A DNA stretch of 64,000 nt, taken from NCBI GenBank assembly GCA_002786355.1, contig PGCO01000002.1, positions 558,001 through 622,000 on the forward strand, in the 5' to 3' direction. The notes beneath the pieces were generated by a model. It saw only the letters and a program-made list of their open reading frames with translations. It made no database searches and was not told the DNA's origin. Position numbers and translations under genes: made by a program. The stretch's first letter is position 1; each line of letters starts with the position of its first letter. Shown in pieces: positions 28,107-37,369 of the stretch. The stretch is from Sediminibacterium sp. FEMGT703S (GTDB taxonomy: Bacteria > Bacteroidota > Bacteroidia > Chitinophagales > Chitinophagaceae).

Positions 28107-29429
28107 TTACTCCCAAATTTGATCTTTACCTTCTAACCAAAGCTTCACAGACTCTGTTGTTACAGATTTAGGACGCTCTAATGGAGAACCTAAAGCCCTA
28201 TCCCAACATAAGCTAGCCATAACACCCAATGCGCGGCTGACTGCAAATAAAACAGTATAGAATTCATACTCTACAAAACCATAATGTACCAATAATGCAC
28301 CGCTGTGCGCGTCCACATTTGGCCATGGATTTTTGATTTTACCCAATGATTGTAAAATTGGCGGAACCGTTTCATAAATATTCCAAACAGTGTTAACCAA
28401 TTTATCATCTGGCATATGCTTCTTACCAAATTCCATTTGCGCTGAAAAGCGTGGATCAGTTTTGCGCAATACTGCATGGCCGTATCCAGGTACAACTTTG
28501 CCAGCATTCAATGTGTCTTGCACATATTGGGCAATTTGTTCCTTACTAGGACTATCGGTACCTAATTGCTCCTGCATTTCAAAAATCCACTTAATTACTT
28601 CTTGGTTAGCCAATCCATGCAAAGGACCCGCTAATCCATTCATTCCTGCAGCATAGCTTAGGAATGGATCGCTTAAAGCCGAACCTACTAAATGCGTGGT
28701 ATGAGCAGATACGTTTCCTCCCTCATGGTCTGCATGAATAGTCATATACAAACGCATCAACTCTTTAAAGCTTTCATCGTCGTATCCCATCATATGGGCA
28801 AAGTTTCCAGCCCAATCTAATAAACCATTGGGTTGTATATGTTCGTTGTTGCGATATTTTCTTCTATAAATGTAAGCTGCAATCCTCGGCAAACGAGCAA
28901 TCAAATCCATCGCATCATCGTAAGTAGCATCCCAATAATCCTTCTTATTCATGCCGTTAGCATATTGCTTAGCAAAATTACTCTCGGTTTGTAATGCCAT
29001 TACACCTACTACAAACATTGTCATAGGGTGCGTACTCAATGGTAATGCATCAATGGTAGCAAACACATGGTTAGGAACATGGCTTCTACGTTGCCAAACA
29101 CTGGTAATATGATTAGCTTGTTCTTCTGTTGGTAATTCATTCATCAACATTAAGTAGAACAAACCTTCTGGCAATGGTTCTCCACCATTAGGTGCTTTAG
29201 GCAATTTATCCTGCAATTCAGGGATTGAATACCCTCTAAATCGGATGCCTTCTTGAGCATCGAGTAAGCTGGTTTCAGTTACTAACCCAGTTATTCCTCG
29301 CATTCCCTGATAGATTTGCGCAAGGGTTACTTCTCCAACTTTTTTGTTCCCGTGATCTTTTATGATTGATTTAATTTCTGCACTAGCTGTATCAGCTTTT
29401 GCTTTGAACCTGTCTTTGATAATTCCCAT
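28107..29429 (-). CDS. gltA: citrate synthase
   Basis: GLAGPLHGLANQEVIKWIFEMQ; VVPGYGHAVLRKTDPRFSAQ; HADHEGGNVSAHTTHLVGSALSDPF. Confidence 0.95.
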   Translation of the reverse strand: MGIIKDRFKAKADTASAEIKSIIKDHGNKKVGEVTLAQIYQGMRGITGLVTETSLLDAQEGIRFRGYSIPELQDKLPKAPNGGEPLPEGLFYLMLMNELPTEEQANHITSVWQRRSHVPNHVFATIDALPLSTHPMTMFVVGVMALQTESNFAKQYANGMNKKDYWDATYDDAMDLIARLPRIAAYIYRRKYRNNEHIQPNGLLDWAGNFAHMMGYDDESFKELMRLYMTIHADHEGGNVSAHTTHLVGSALSDPFLSYAAGMNGLAGPLHGLANQEVIKWIFEMQEQLGTDSPSKEQIAQYVQDTLNAGKVVPGYGHAVLRKTDPRFSAQMEFGKKHMPDDKLVNTVWNIYETVPPILQSLGKIKNPWPNVDAHSGALLVHYGFVEYEFYTVLFAVSRALGVMASLCWDRALGSPLERPKSVTTESVKLWLEGKDQIWE

Positions 29430-29459
29430 GGCAATCTTTTGTTATATTATCTAATGCTT

Positions 29460-29489
29460 CAAAGTTAATTGAAGTTGTAAGTACAACAA
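29460..29489 (-). promoter_or_regulatory. Bacteroidetes-type promoter for citrate synthase
   Basis: Minus strand TTG-N19-TAACTTTG, exact match to TTG-N19-TAnnTTTG, about 30 nt upstream of the start codon. Confidence 0.7.
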
Positions 29490-29526
29490 AATCAATGCCA
29501 GTCTTGTTGCAAATTTTCACAAATAA

Positions 29527-30618
29527 TTATTTGGGGGCAGTACGATACAAATACACTACAACTATTAGGAATATCATATTCGGAATCCATGCTGCCATTA
29601 ACGGGGGCAAATTCCCCTTGGTAGAAAATATGGTAGAAAATCGATCAGTAATAATAAATAAAGCTGCAGTAACAAAACCAACTGCTAAGTGCACACCACT
29701 ACCACCCCTTACTTTACGTCCAGCAATAATGGCACCAATTAAAGTCAATAAAATAACCGTTACACAGGTAGCATCACGTCTATAACGTTCTACTTTTAAG
29801 CTATTCAACCCTTCCGACCCCCTTAACTCTTCTAAGGCAATAAAACGGGTTAACTCGGGTGTAGTTAATTTGTCTTTCGTGTATTTATCTCTGTTTAAGT
29901 CGGATGGCTTAAAATTGAAGTTCATTAATCGGGTAGCTTCTTGCAAAACCACTTCTTGCATTGGCTTTAACTTACGATCTAATAAAACATCTAATTTCCA
30001 TTTTTTGCTTGCGGTATCCCAAATAATTGATTCAGCTCTTAAGTTCTCTGTAACTATATTATCCTTTACTGTATATAAAAAAACAGGACCGCCTCTTTTA
30101 ATAAGCGTATCATAATAATGTATACCTGCATAAGTAAAGGAATCTATGCGCAGATAAATATGATTCGACTGACCTAATAGTGCATTATAGCTTGAGTTTG
30201 CATCAATATATTTTGCCTCAAAATTTCCACGCAAAACATTCGCTTTTGGTACGATATACTGATTAGCAAACCATAATAAAGTAGCCATTAGAATCCCTCC
30301 GATCCAATAGGGCCTCAACCATCTTGAATAACCAGTTCCACTTGCTAGAATAGCAATAATTTCGCTATTTCCCGCCATTTTTGATGTAAAGAAAATCACA
30401 GCAATAAAAACAAATAGTGGAAATAAGAGGGCAATAATATGTGGTATAAAACCAGCGTAATAGTCGGTTATAATCCTCCTAAAACCCAACTGCGATCGTA
30501 CAAAATCGTCGGTCTTTTCACTTACATCCACAACAACTGCAATCACTGCAAAAAGAAAAATAGCAAAGAAGAAAGTAGTCAGGAATTTTTTGAGTATGTA
30601 CCAATCAAGCTTCTTCAT
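29527..30618 (-). CDS. LptF/LptG (YjgP/YjgQ) family permease
   Basis: MKKLDWYILKKFLTTFFFAIFLFAVIAVVVDVSEKTDDF; SEIIAILASGTGYSRWLRPYWIGG. Start reassigned to MKKLDW. Confidence 0.92.
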   Translation of the reverse strand: MKKLDWYILKKFLTTFFFAIFLFAVIAVVVDVSEKTDDFVRSQLGFRRIITDYYAGFIPHIIALLFPLFVFIAVIFFTSKMAGNSEIIAILASGTGYSRWLRPYWIGGILMATLLWFANQYIVPKANVLRGNFEAKYIDANSSYNALLGQSNHIYLRIDSFTYAGIHYYDTLIKRGGPVFLYTVKDNIVTENLRAESIIWDTASKKWKLDVLLDRKLKPMQEVVLQEATRLMNFNFKPSDLNRDKYTKDKLTTPELTRFIALEELRGSEGLNSLKVERYRRDATCVTVILLTLIGAIIAGRKVRGGSGVHLAVGFVTAALFIITDRFSTIFSTKGNLPPLMAAWIPNMIFLIVVVYLYRTAPK

Positions 30619-30753
30619 TGTCTCAAAGATAGAAAAATACATCCATGAAAATGGATGTATCAATTTTAGGCTTCAGAGGTAACGGATTAGTAAGTAATGC
30701 TAATCTACTACTCAAATTTTAACTGTAAATATAAATAGTATTCAAGTGAATAA

Positions 30754-30776
30754 ATAAAAAAAGCACTTGTGCTTAT
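30754..30776 (-). terminator. probable terminator of tgt
   Basis: Minus strand AAGCACAAGTGCTTTTTTTATT: short stem plus T tract. Confidence 0.5.
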
Positions 30777-30799
30777 CCACATCGGTTTTCCCAAGGGGA

Positions 30800-31939
30800 T
30801 TATAATCGCCGCTTAATAATTTCTAACATTTCTTTTTTCCAACTGCTGAAACTATTGTCTAGTATATGCTTCCTAGCTTCCCCAACCAACCACAGGTAAA
30901 AACTGAGGTTATGGATACTGGCAATCTGCAATCCTAAAATTTCTTCCGCTACAAATAAGTGTCGTAAATATGCTTTGGTGTAATATTGACTGGTTTCAGC
31001 AGGCAAGCCTGGATCAATCGGGCTAAAGTCTTTATACCATTTTTTATTCCGAATATTAATCACTCCTTGTGTGGTAAATAACATCCCATTTCGTCCGTTA
31101 CGCGTGGGCATTACACAATCAAACATATCAATACCTAAATCAATACACTCCAATAAATTCCACGGTGTTCCCACTCCCATTAAATAACGAGGCTTATCCA
31201 AAGGAAGATGCTCGGTACACAATGCAGTAAATTCATACATCATTTCTTCTGGCTCACCCACACTTAATCCTCCAATGGCATTTCCAACTGCTCCACGAGA
31301 AGCAATGAATTCGCAAGAAGCTTTTCTCAAATCTTTGTAGGTGCTACCTTGCACAATGGGAAACAAATTTTGGGTATAGCCATATTTATCAGGTGTTTCA
31401 GCCAATCGTGCAATGCATCTATTTAACCATCTATGTGTTAACTCCATGCTTTTTTTTGCATAGTCATAATCACTCGGATAAGGAGGACATTCGTCAAATG
31501 CCATAATAATATCAGCCCCAATACTCCGTTGAATATCCATGACCGATTCGGGCGAAAACAAATGTTTACTTCCATCGATATGCGACTGAAATACAACTCC
31601 TTCTTCTTTAATTTTTCTATTTGCGGCCAAAGAAAAAACCTGATAACCGCCACTATCTGTAAGAATTGGTCTATCCCATCCGTTAAAGCGATGTAATCCC
31701 CCTGCTGCTTCTAGCACATCGGTGCCTGGTCGTAAATATAAATGATAGGTATTGCCTAAAATAATTTGGGCTTGAACATCTAATTTCAATTGCTGTTGCG
31801 TTACTGCTTTAACTGAACCAACGGTGCCCACTGGCATAAATATGGGCGTTTGAATGGTCCCATGGTCGGTTTGAATAATTCCCGCTCTTGCTGCGGATCC
31901 ATCTGCGGTATTGTTTAGTGTAAAACTTAGTGCGGCCAT
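30800..31939 (-). CDS. tgt: queuine tRNA-ribosyltransferase (TGT)
   Basis: TDSGGYQVFSLA, GGLSVGEPEEMMYE, MFDCVMPTRNGRNGMLFTTQG. Confidence 0.97.
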   Translation of the reverse strand: MAALSFTLNNTADGSAARAGIIQTDHGTIQTPIFMPVGTVGSVKAVTQQQLKLDVQAQIILGNTYHLYLRPGTDVLEAAGGLHRFNGWDRPILTDSGGYQVFSLAANRKIKEEGVVFQSHIDGSKHLFSPESVMDIQRSIGADIIMAFDECPPYPSDYDYAKKSMELTHRWLNRCIARLAETPDKYGYTQNLFPIVQGSTYKDLRKASCEFIASRGAVGNAIGGLSVGEPEEMMYEFTALCTEHLPLDKPRYLMGVGTPWNLLECIDLGIDMFDCVMPTRNGRNGMLFTTQGVINIRNKKWYKDFSPIDPGLPAETSQYYTKAYLRHLFVAEEILGLQIASIHNLSFYLWLVGEARKHILDNSFSSWKKEMLEIIKRRL

Positions 31940-31976
31940 GCTGCAAAAGTAGTAGTCTTTGCCCTATTTTTGCTGC

Positions 31977-33101
31977 ATGATCATACCCGCTATTGTCTGG
32001 ACCATTTGTTTCGGACTTTTTTGTACTGTTATAGCTATACAGGTTTTCTATTATCTGTATTTCTTTAGAAGGATGGCTTATTACAATGCATCCGAAAAAG
32101 CAACTTCTGTAGAACATCCTGTTTCGGTAATTATTTGTGCACGCGACGAAGCCCACAACCTGGTTAAAAATCTACCCGGTATTTTAGTTCAAGATTATTC
32201 AACTACACATGAAGTAGTTTTAGTAAACGACAATTCAACAGACGAGAGCAAATACGTTATTGATGAATTCAGGCGCTCTTTTAAGAACCTGAATATGATA
32301 GAACTTACTCAAGAAGCAAAAATGATTAGCGGAAAAAAATTTCCATTGTCTATGGGGATTAAAAGCGCTAAATATGAAATAGTCCTACTTTCAGACGCAG
32401 ACTGTGTTCCGGCATCTGAAAACTGGATTAAAAAAATGCAGGGAGCATACGACGATGAAACAGAAATTGTATTAGGTTATGGCGCTTACCATAAAAAACC
32501 AGGCCTATTAAACAAGCTAATTCGTTTCGAAACTTTCCATACTGCACTTCAATATTTTTCATACGCTTTGGCGGGCAAACCTTATATGGGTGTTGGTAGA
32601 AACTTGAGTTATAAAAAAGAAATTTTCTTTAAAAACAAAGGGTTCTCTTCCATTAATCAAATACCTAGTGGAGACGATGATTTATTCATTAACCAAGTTG
32701 CCACTTCAAAAAATACGGCTATTTTACTAGACCACGACGCACATACCCTTAGCGATGCTAAAAACAGCTGGGGAGAATGGATGACGCAAAAATACCGACA
32801 TTATTCTACCGGGAAATATTACAAACCCGTTCATAAATTTTTATTGGGATTGTATTCGTTTTCCTTGTTTTTTGTATACCCACTTTTTATTCTAAGCATC
32901 TTATTTTTCAATTGGCAATTAGCACTTGGGGTATTTGTTTTGCGTTTCATTATACAAGCCATTGTATTGTACAAGGGCATGATTAAACTAAATGAAAAAG
33001 ACCTATATCCTTGGTTCCTATTTTTTGATATCTGGATGTTTTTTTATTACCTATTTACTGTACCTGCTATATGGAAAGCACCCCGCAAAAACTGGAACTA
33101 A
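31977..33101 (+). CDS. glycosyltransferase family 2
   Basis: VSVIICARDEAHNLVKNLPGILVQDYSTTHEVVLVNDNSTDES, LLSDADCVPASENWI, GDDDLFINQVA; C-terminal TM helices. Start reassigned to MIIPAIVW. Confidence 0.92.
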   Translation: MIIPAIVWTICFGLFCTVIAIQVFYYLYFFRRMAYYNASEKATSVEHPVSVIICARDEAHNLVKNLPGILVQDYSTTHEVVLVNDNSTDESKYVIDEFRRSFKNLNMIELTQEAKMISGKKFPLSMGIKSAKYEIVLLSDADCVPASENWIKKMQGAYDDETEIVLGYGAYHKKPGLLNKLIRFETFHTALQYFSYALAGKPYMGVGRNLSYKKEIFFKNKGFSSINQIPSGDDDLFINQVATSKNTAILLDHDAHTLSDAKNSWGEWMTQKYRHYSTGKYYKPVHKFLLGLYSFSLFFVYPLFILSILFFNWQLALGVFVLRFIIQAIVLYKGMIKLNEKDLYPWFLFFDIWMFFYYLFTVPAIWKAPRKNWN

Positions 33102-33727
33102 TTACCAAATACTTTGATGATTTTACGCCCACCCAACTCGAGCAGTTTAGGTTATTAGAAGAATTGTACAAAGATTGGAATGCTAAAATAAATGTAGTCT
33201 CTAGAAAAGACATCGATAGCATTTACCTGCATCATGTATTGCATTCCTTAAGTATTGCCGCAATAGCAGATTTTTCAAAAGGAATGAATATCATTGATAT
33301 TGGCTGTGGTGGAGGATTCCCAGGTGTTCCGCTGGCCATTTTTTTCCCAGACGTTAAATTTCATTTAGTAGATAGCATTGCCAAAAAATTAAAAGTAGTA
33401 GACGCCGTTTGCGAAGCTGCAGGCATTACGAATATTACCACCAAACATACTAGGGCAGAAGATATTACCAATCGTAAATTCGATTTTGCCGTTTCTAGAG
33501 CGGTAGCGCCTTTAAAAGAGTTATTAAAATGGAGTATGCCCCTTATTAAAAAACCTACTGCGCCTATTACAGATGGTGGGCTTAGAAATGGATTGATTTG
33601 TTTGAAAGGAGGCGACCTTAACCAAGAAATTTTTGAAAGTGGTGCCCGTCCTAAAATGATGCCTATTTTCAAAATATTTCCAGAAGCTTATTTTGAAGAA
33701 AAATATATTATCCACGTAGCTAAATAA
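33071..33727 (+). CDS. rsmG: 16S rRNA (guanine(527)-N(7))-methyltransferase
   Basis: MNIIDIGCGGGFPGVPLAIFFPDVKFHLVDSIAKKLKVV; FDFAVSRAVAPLKELLKW. Confidence 0.96.
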   Translation: MESTPQKLELITKYFDDFTPTQLEQFRLLEELYKDWNAKINVVSRKDIDSIYLHHVLHSLSIAAIADFSKGMNIIDIGCGGGFPGVPLAIFFPDVKFHLVDSIAKKLKVVDAVCEAAGITNITTKHTRAEDITNRKFDFAVSRAVAPLKELLKWSMPLIKKPTAPITDGGLRNGLICLKGGDLNQEIFESGARPKMMPIFKIFPEAYFEEKYIIHVAK

Positions 33728-33754
33728 AAAACCGCCTCGAATAATCGAGACGGT
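33724..33754 (-). terminator. terminator of M1 peptidase gene
   Basis: Minus strand ACCGTCTCGA-TTAT-TCGAGGCGGT followed by a T tract; one mismatch in the stem. Confidence 0.75.
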
Positions 33755-33776
33755 TCGCATTATTTCTATTCAAAAT

Positions 33777-35645
33777 CTATTCAGGAATAACTAGTTTATT
33801 GTTAGTTCTATTGATGTCTGCTAATCTTAAGCTTGGGTCTATTTCGATAGACTTTATATCCCCAATTGCTCTGCTGGTTGTAAACGCATAATCTGGATGT
33901 GTCCACTTCCAAGGTGCATGCACGGTAGTAGGCATTTTTGTTTCTGCTGTTTTAGCACCATACATTAGATTTAATGGCATGTAGTGCATTTCTTGCGTGC
34001 CATCTTTGTATGTTACCAAAACATCAATTGGCATAGGCATTTTACCAACACGTTTGATTGTGATACTTGTTTTATTATCTACCATAGCAATATCACCTAC
34101 TGCATAATCAATAGTCTTCGTGCTATAAATCCAATACTCTTTGTACCAATCCAATTCTACACCACTAACTTTTTCTGCTACTCGAATAAAATCATTTGGA
34201 TTGGGGTGTTTAAATTTCCAAGTATTAAAATAATCACGTAAAATTTTATCTCTGGTATCAGCTCCTACTATATAGCCCAACTGCTCAATAAAAACGGCAC
34301 CCTTACTATATGCAGAAGAAGTAGATGCAAAATTGGTATTAAAATGATCGGCATGGGTGCTGGCAGGTTCTTCATATCCGCTTCTTGCTAAACGATTGTA
34401 TCCACCATAAGAACCATTGTACCAAAAGCCAGGACTATTTCTTAACATGGCCATTGCCCTAGTACTGGAATAGTCAGTAAATCCTTCATCCATCCATGCG
34501 TACAATGCTTCATTACTTCCCAAGATCATTTGGTACCAGCTATGCATCCATTCATGAATGGCTGTTCCGATACTGGCAGTTTTTATCAAAGTAGCCATAG
34601 GGTATTCCATACCACCATCACCACCTTGTACAAAAGTGTAGGTTTTATATGGATATGCCCCAAAGGTTTTAGCAATAATTGGATAAATTAACGTACAAGT
34701 GTCGGCCATTTTCTGCCAACGATTTTCTAAAGAATCTACTTTCTTGTATACAACACGCAACAATGGTCCTCCATCTGTTGTACGAGTAATCATTTTGTAG
34801 TCTGGATCTGCTGCCCACATAAAATCATGCACATTATTAGCCTGCCATTTCCATGTCAAAGTCTTGCCAGTTGCAGGTTTTACTACTACACCCTTTGATT
34901 CATACCCAAATCCTATTTCATTGGCATTTAATAAGTCTCCGCCTGCAGTAACCATATAATTTTTATCGATCGTAATATTGACATCAAAGTCTCCCCACAC
35001 CCCATAAAACTCTCTGGCAATATATGGATTAGCATGCCAGCCTTGATAATCGTATTCTACTACCTTAGGATACCATTGAGACATACTGTATCGGATTCCT
35101 TCTGCATTATCTCTTCCACTTCTTCTAATTTGAACAGGCACTTGTGCTTCAAATACCACATCAAGGGTAACTTTCGTTTTAGGTAAAATAGGTTTTGCCA
35201 ATACAATTTCTAAGATAGTTTCGTGCTCAATTAATTTTTGCGCAACGCCATTCACAACAACCGACTTTACGTTTTGAAATCCGATTTCATTGGGTGCTAA
35301 TTTGCTAATTCGATCCTTCACTCTTGCATCCCAATCTAATCCATCATTATTTCTTCTAGGGTCAGCCAATTTTGTTTTACCCAACTCTCTACTTCTTACA
35401 TCCATGCTACTATTGGGCTGAAAGGCATTCCAATATAAATGCATAAATATTTTACCAAGCGTATCGGGTGATTGGTTAAAATAATCAATCTTTTGTGTTC
35501 CGCTAAATCGATTCGTATTTACATCCATGTTTACATTCATGGTGTACTTGATTTTCTGCTGCCAGCGATCGGGCTGTGCCAATAAGCAGTTGCTTAATAA
35601 CAAGCATCCCATCAAAAAAGAAAGGGTCAATTTTTGCATATTCAT
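33777..35645 (-). CDS. M1 family metallopeptidase (aminopeptidase-like)
   Basis: GGDGGMEYPMATLI; HEWMHSWYQMILGSNEALYAWMDEGFTDYSS (HExxH-like HEWMH). Start reassigned to MNMQKLT. Confidence 0.92.
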   Translation of the reverse strand: MNMQKLTLSFLMGCLLLSNCLLAQPDRWQQKIKYTMNVNMDVNTNRFSGTQKIDYFNQSPDTLGKIFMHLYWNAFQPNSSMDVRSRELGKTKLADPRRNNDGLDWDARVKDRISKLAPNEIGFQNVKSVVVNGVAQKLIEHETILEIVLAKPILPKTKVTLDVVFEAQVPVQIRRSGRDNAEGIRYSMSQWYPKVVEYDYQGWHANPYIAREFYGVWGDFDVNITIDKNYMVTAGGDLLNANEIGFGYESKGVVVKPATGKTLTWKWQANNVHDFMWAADPDYKMITRTTDGGPLLRVVYKKVDSLENRWQKMADTCTLIYPIIAKTFGAYPYKTYTFVQGGDGGMEYPMATLIKTASIGTAIHEWMHSWYQMILGSNEALYAWMDEGFTDYSSTRAMAMLRNSPGFWYNGSYGGYNRLARSGYEEPASTHADHFNTNFASTSSAYSKGAVFIEQLGYIVGADTRDKILRDYFNTWKFKHPNPNDFIRVAEKVSGVELDWYKEYWIYSTKTIDYAVGDIAMVDNKTSITIKRVGKMPMPIDVLVTYKDGTQEMHYMPLNLMYGAKTAETKMPTTVHAPWKWTHPDYAFTTSRAIGDIKSIEIDPSLRLADINRTNNKLVIPE

Positions 35646-35693
35646 TGTATTATCGTTAGGTAGAAATAGAGTATAAATATATTGCATAAAGTA

Positions 35694-36359
35694 TTAGTCT
35701 GCACCAGCCACTACCAATACAATCTCCCCTTTCACCGATTTTGATTTAAAATATTCGGCAACTTCTTTAAGGGTTCCTCTTTTATTCTCTTCAAATAATT
35801 TCGTAAGCTCTCTAGAAACTGAACAGTTGCGATCCTCCCCAAAATATTGCCCCATATCTTCAAGCGTTTTAACCAATCGCATAGGACTCTCATAGAAAAT
35901 CATGGTTCGCTCTTCTGTGGCTAACATTTTTAACAAAGTTTGCCTGCCTTTTTTAATGGGTATAAATCCTTCAAAAACAAATCGATTGGTAGGAAGTCCA
36001 CTATTGACCAATGCCGGTACAAATGCAGCTGCGCCTGGCAAACACTCTACCCGAATATTTCTTTTAATACATTCCCTTACCAATAAAAAAGCTGGATCAG
36101 AAATACCTGGTGTACCTGCATCGGTTATCAATGCCATGGTCTTCCCTGCTTCTAGTTGATCGGCCAAATGTGATACAATCTTATGTTCGTTATGTTGGTG
36201 ATAAGGTGTGAGCGGTTTTTGAATATCGTAATGTTGTAATAGCTTTGAAGATGTGCGCGTATCCTCACACAGAATCAAGTCCACTAAATTTAATACTTCT
36301 AGTGAACGCAATGTAATATCCTTTAGGTTGCCTAAAGGTGTAGGAACTAAATAAAGCAA
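35694..36359 (-). CDS. rsmI: 16S rRNA (cytidine(1402)-2'-O)-methyltransferase
   Basis: LYLVPTPLGNLKDITLRSLEVLNLVDLILCEDTRTSSKLL; ALITDAGTPGISDPAFLLVREC; GAAAFVPALVNSGLPTNRFVFEGF. Confidence 0.97.
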   Translation of the reverse strand: MLYLVPTPLGNLKDITLRSLEVLNLVDLILCEDTRTSSKLLQHYDIQKPLTPYHQHNEHKIVSHLADQLEAGKTMALITDAGTPGISDPAFLLVRECIKRNIRVECLPGAAAFVPALVNSGLPTNRFVFEGFIPIKKGRQTLLKMLATEERTMIFYESPMRLVKTLEDMGQYFGEDRNCSVSRELTKLFEENKRGTLKEVAEYFKSKSVKGEIVLVVAGAD

Positions 36360-36360
36360 A

Positions 36361-36609
36361 TTAACCGTTTATGGTAATCTCAAAATACTCCATTACCTGA
36401 TTAGCCAACAATTGTTTTGTGGCATTTTCTGCAATAGCTTTTGCTTCTTCTTCTGAAGCTGCTTCAACCGATAAAGTAATATGCTTTCCTACTCTTACAT
36501 CTTTTACTTCGCTAATGCCTAAATTAGCCAGTCCACTCAACACTGCTTTACCTTGTGGATCTAATAAATCTTTTAATGGCATTACATTAATAGCTACTTC
36601 AAACTTCAT
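36361..36609 (-). CDS. purS: phosphoribosylformylglycinamidine synthase subunit PurS
   Basis: 82 aa; VMPLKDLLDPQGKAVLSGLANLGISEVKDVRVGKHI...NQVMEYFEI. Confidence 0.93.
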   Translation of the reverse strand: MKFEVAINVMPLKDLLDPQGKAVLSGLANLGISEVKDVRVGKHITLSVEAASEEEAKAIAENATKQLLANQVMEYFEITING

Positions 36610-37367
36610 GATTCGGTTGGTTTAAACAACAAAGATAGAATTACATACGCAATAAATCCTGCGGAAATTGCCAACCATCCAAAAAGAAAGGCAATGGGTA
36701 CAGCAATGAGTAGGATGATTAAAAATGGTAATATCTTTTTAAAGCTCAATCCACTGAATTTGAGTGCAAGCATGGGTATAGTTGAAACCATTCCAGCGCT
36801 TAAGAAAATAATTAAGCCATACCATAACCACTTATTAAGTAAAAGATCTAATATCCAAGCTTCGGTTGCATACCAGTTTACCAAAGGAAATGATGCGATG
36901 AATATTCCTGCTGCTGGAATTGGAATACCCTTGAATCCCGTAGATTTTGATTGATCTAAATTAAATCGAGCTAATCGATAGGCACCAGCACAAGGAATTA
37001 GTAATGCAGGCAAAATATATGCAATTGATATATCTAACCCACCTTCGGTACTGGCATAAGAAAATCGCAAAAATTGAACAATCATTAATCCGGGTGCAAC
37101 CCCAAAACTCACTACATCGGCTAAAGAATCTAATTGTTTACCCATTTCTGAACTAGAGTTCATCAAACGGGCAACAAATCCATCAAAAAAATCAATTATC
37201 GCAGCACCAAAAATAAGTAAACTGGCAATCATCATTTTTTCGGGGATACTCACCAACCCCTCACCTGATGAATCATAGGTTAAACCGGGCTGAAGTATAT
37301 ATAGAATGGCTGTTGATCCTAAAAATAGATTGAGTAAAGTAAAAAGGTTTGGGATTTGCTGCTTCAT
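36606..37367 (-). CDS. pssA: CDP-diacylglycerol--serine O-phosphatidyltransferase
   Basis: IPNLFTLLNLFLGSTAI; DFFDGFVARLMNSSSEMGKQLDSLADVVSFGVAPG (CDP-alcohol phosphotransferase motif). Confidence 0.95.
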   Translation of the reverse strand: MKQQIPNLFTLLNLFLGSTAILYILQPGLTYDSSGEGLVSIPEKMMIASLLIFGAAIIDFFDGFVARLMNSSSEMGKQLDSLADVVSFGVAPGLMIVQFLRFSYASTEGGLDISIAYILPALLIPCAGAYRLARFNLDQSKSTGFKGIPIPAAGIFIASFPLVNWYATEAWILDLLLNKWLWYGLIIFLSAGMVSTIPMLALKFSGLSFKKILPFLIILLIAVPIAFLFGWLAISAGFIAYVILSLLFKPTES

Positions 37368-37369
37368 AT

